Shown here: one piece after another, positions 63,943 to 64,000 of the stretch
Position numbering within the stretch: the stretch's first letter is position 1
How the letters are laid out: each line of letters begins with the position of its first letter
Program-made: the position numbers and the translations under genes
NCBI RefSeq assembly: GCF_902167705.1
Contig: NZ_CABHMZ010000013.1
Span: forward strand, 1-64,000
Origin: Streptococcus constellatus
GTDB taxonomy: Bacteria > Bacillota > Bacilli > Lactobacillales > Streptococcaceae
Reading direction: 5' to 3'
Length of the DNA: 64,000 nucleotides
The notes under the pieces: model-generated
Database searches by the model: none
The model's input: the letters and a program-made list of their open reading frames with translations, nothing else
What the model was told of the DNA's origin: nothing

Positions 63943-64000
63943 ATGGAAAGATTAGATGAAATTATTAACCTAGTTTCACAGTATGAAAAGATTGATGTCA
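63943..64000 (+). CDS. Start of a DeoR-family regulator (truncated by window end)
   Basis: Only the first 19 codons are present: MERLDEIINLVSQYEKIDV. The sequence is the usual N-terminus of a DeoR-type winged helix protein. AGAGGTG is upstream. It is divergent from the activase gene across two operator-like repeats. The call depends partly on the expected gene order. Confidence 0.6.
   Translation, partial: MERLDEIINLVSQYEKIDV

Overview
The window is 64 kb of chromosome from a low-GC streptococcus. The evidence is a class Ib nrdHEF cluster beside ptsHI, an uvrC-pepV block, a SufB gene, a threonine T-box ahead of thrS, two LPXTG-anchored surface enzymes, and a tagatose-6-phosphate type lac/gal region. 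A RUP-like repeat and oral-streptococcal lac/gal gene content suggest the mitis/sanguinis/gordonii or anginosus groups, but the species cannot be fixed from sequence alone. I see no rRNA, tRNA, transposase or prophage genes, and no CRISPR array.

Layout. 0.1-8.3 kb: cell wall ligases ddl and murF, small membrane proteins, prfC, then an unusual two-unit structured repeat and corA. 8.4-10 kb: RNA helicase cshA. 10-24 kb: a galactose/lactose/galactan block. lacD and lacAB lie on the minus strand. lacR, a galactitol-type PTS, a PfkB kinase (LacC-like), lacT, lacG, lacF, lacE and a wall-anchored GH53 galactanase lie on the plus strand. Together they could cut galactan outside the cell, import beta-galactosides and galactose as 6-phosphates, and pass them through tagatose-6-phosphate to triose phosphates. 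Control elements visible here are a perfect cre box, divergent sigma-A promoters and a LacT antiterminator/terminator switch.

24-33 kb: tRNA methyltransferase, P-type ATPase, acyltransferase, a C69 wall dipeptidase, and an XRE/DUF3169/CPBP group with a triple 21-bp operator. 33-41.5 kb: nrdFEH, ptsHI, uvrC. 41.5-50 kb: nitroreductase, pepV, an OpuC-type ABC transporter whose permease/binding fusion is broken by a 70-bp partial duplication, and a wall carboxypeptidase. 50-57 kb: rpmE2, NrnA-type DHH phosphoesterase, flavodoxin, a solitary sufB, an orphan type II-A tracrRNA, the thrS T-box, a P-loop kinase gene split by a small structured insertion, and thrS. 57-64 kb: a TetR remnant, a MacB-like ABC pair with a long coiled-coil loop, a phosphoesterase, an Rrf2 regulator, a glycyl-radical activase and the start of a DeoR gene.

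The most notable item is the tracrRNA at 53806-53898 (minus). It has a complete Cas9-guide scaffold (anti-repeat, nexus, two terminal hairpins, U-run), yet no cas gene and no repeat array lie in the window. It sits between a sufB without the usual sufCDSU neighbours and the thrS leader, which suggests either the scar of a lost type II-A locus or a trans-acting tracrRNA. Second is a pair of exact 125-bp-period units after prfC, each with three hairpins whose stems covary while loops and linkers are conserved. A third theme is small structured repeats: one copy between nrdH and nrdE, one after a uracil-DNA glycosylase gene, and one inside the kinase gene upstream of thrS.
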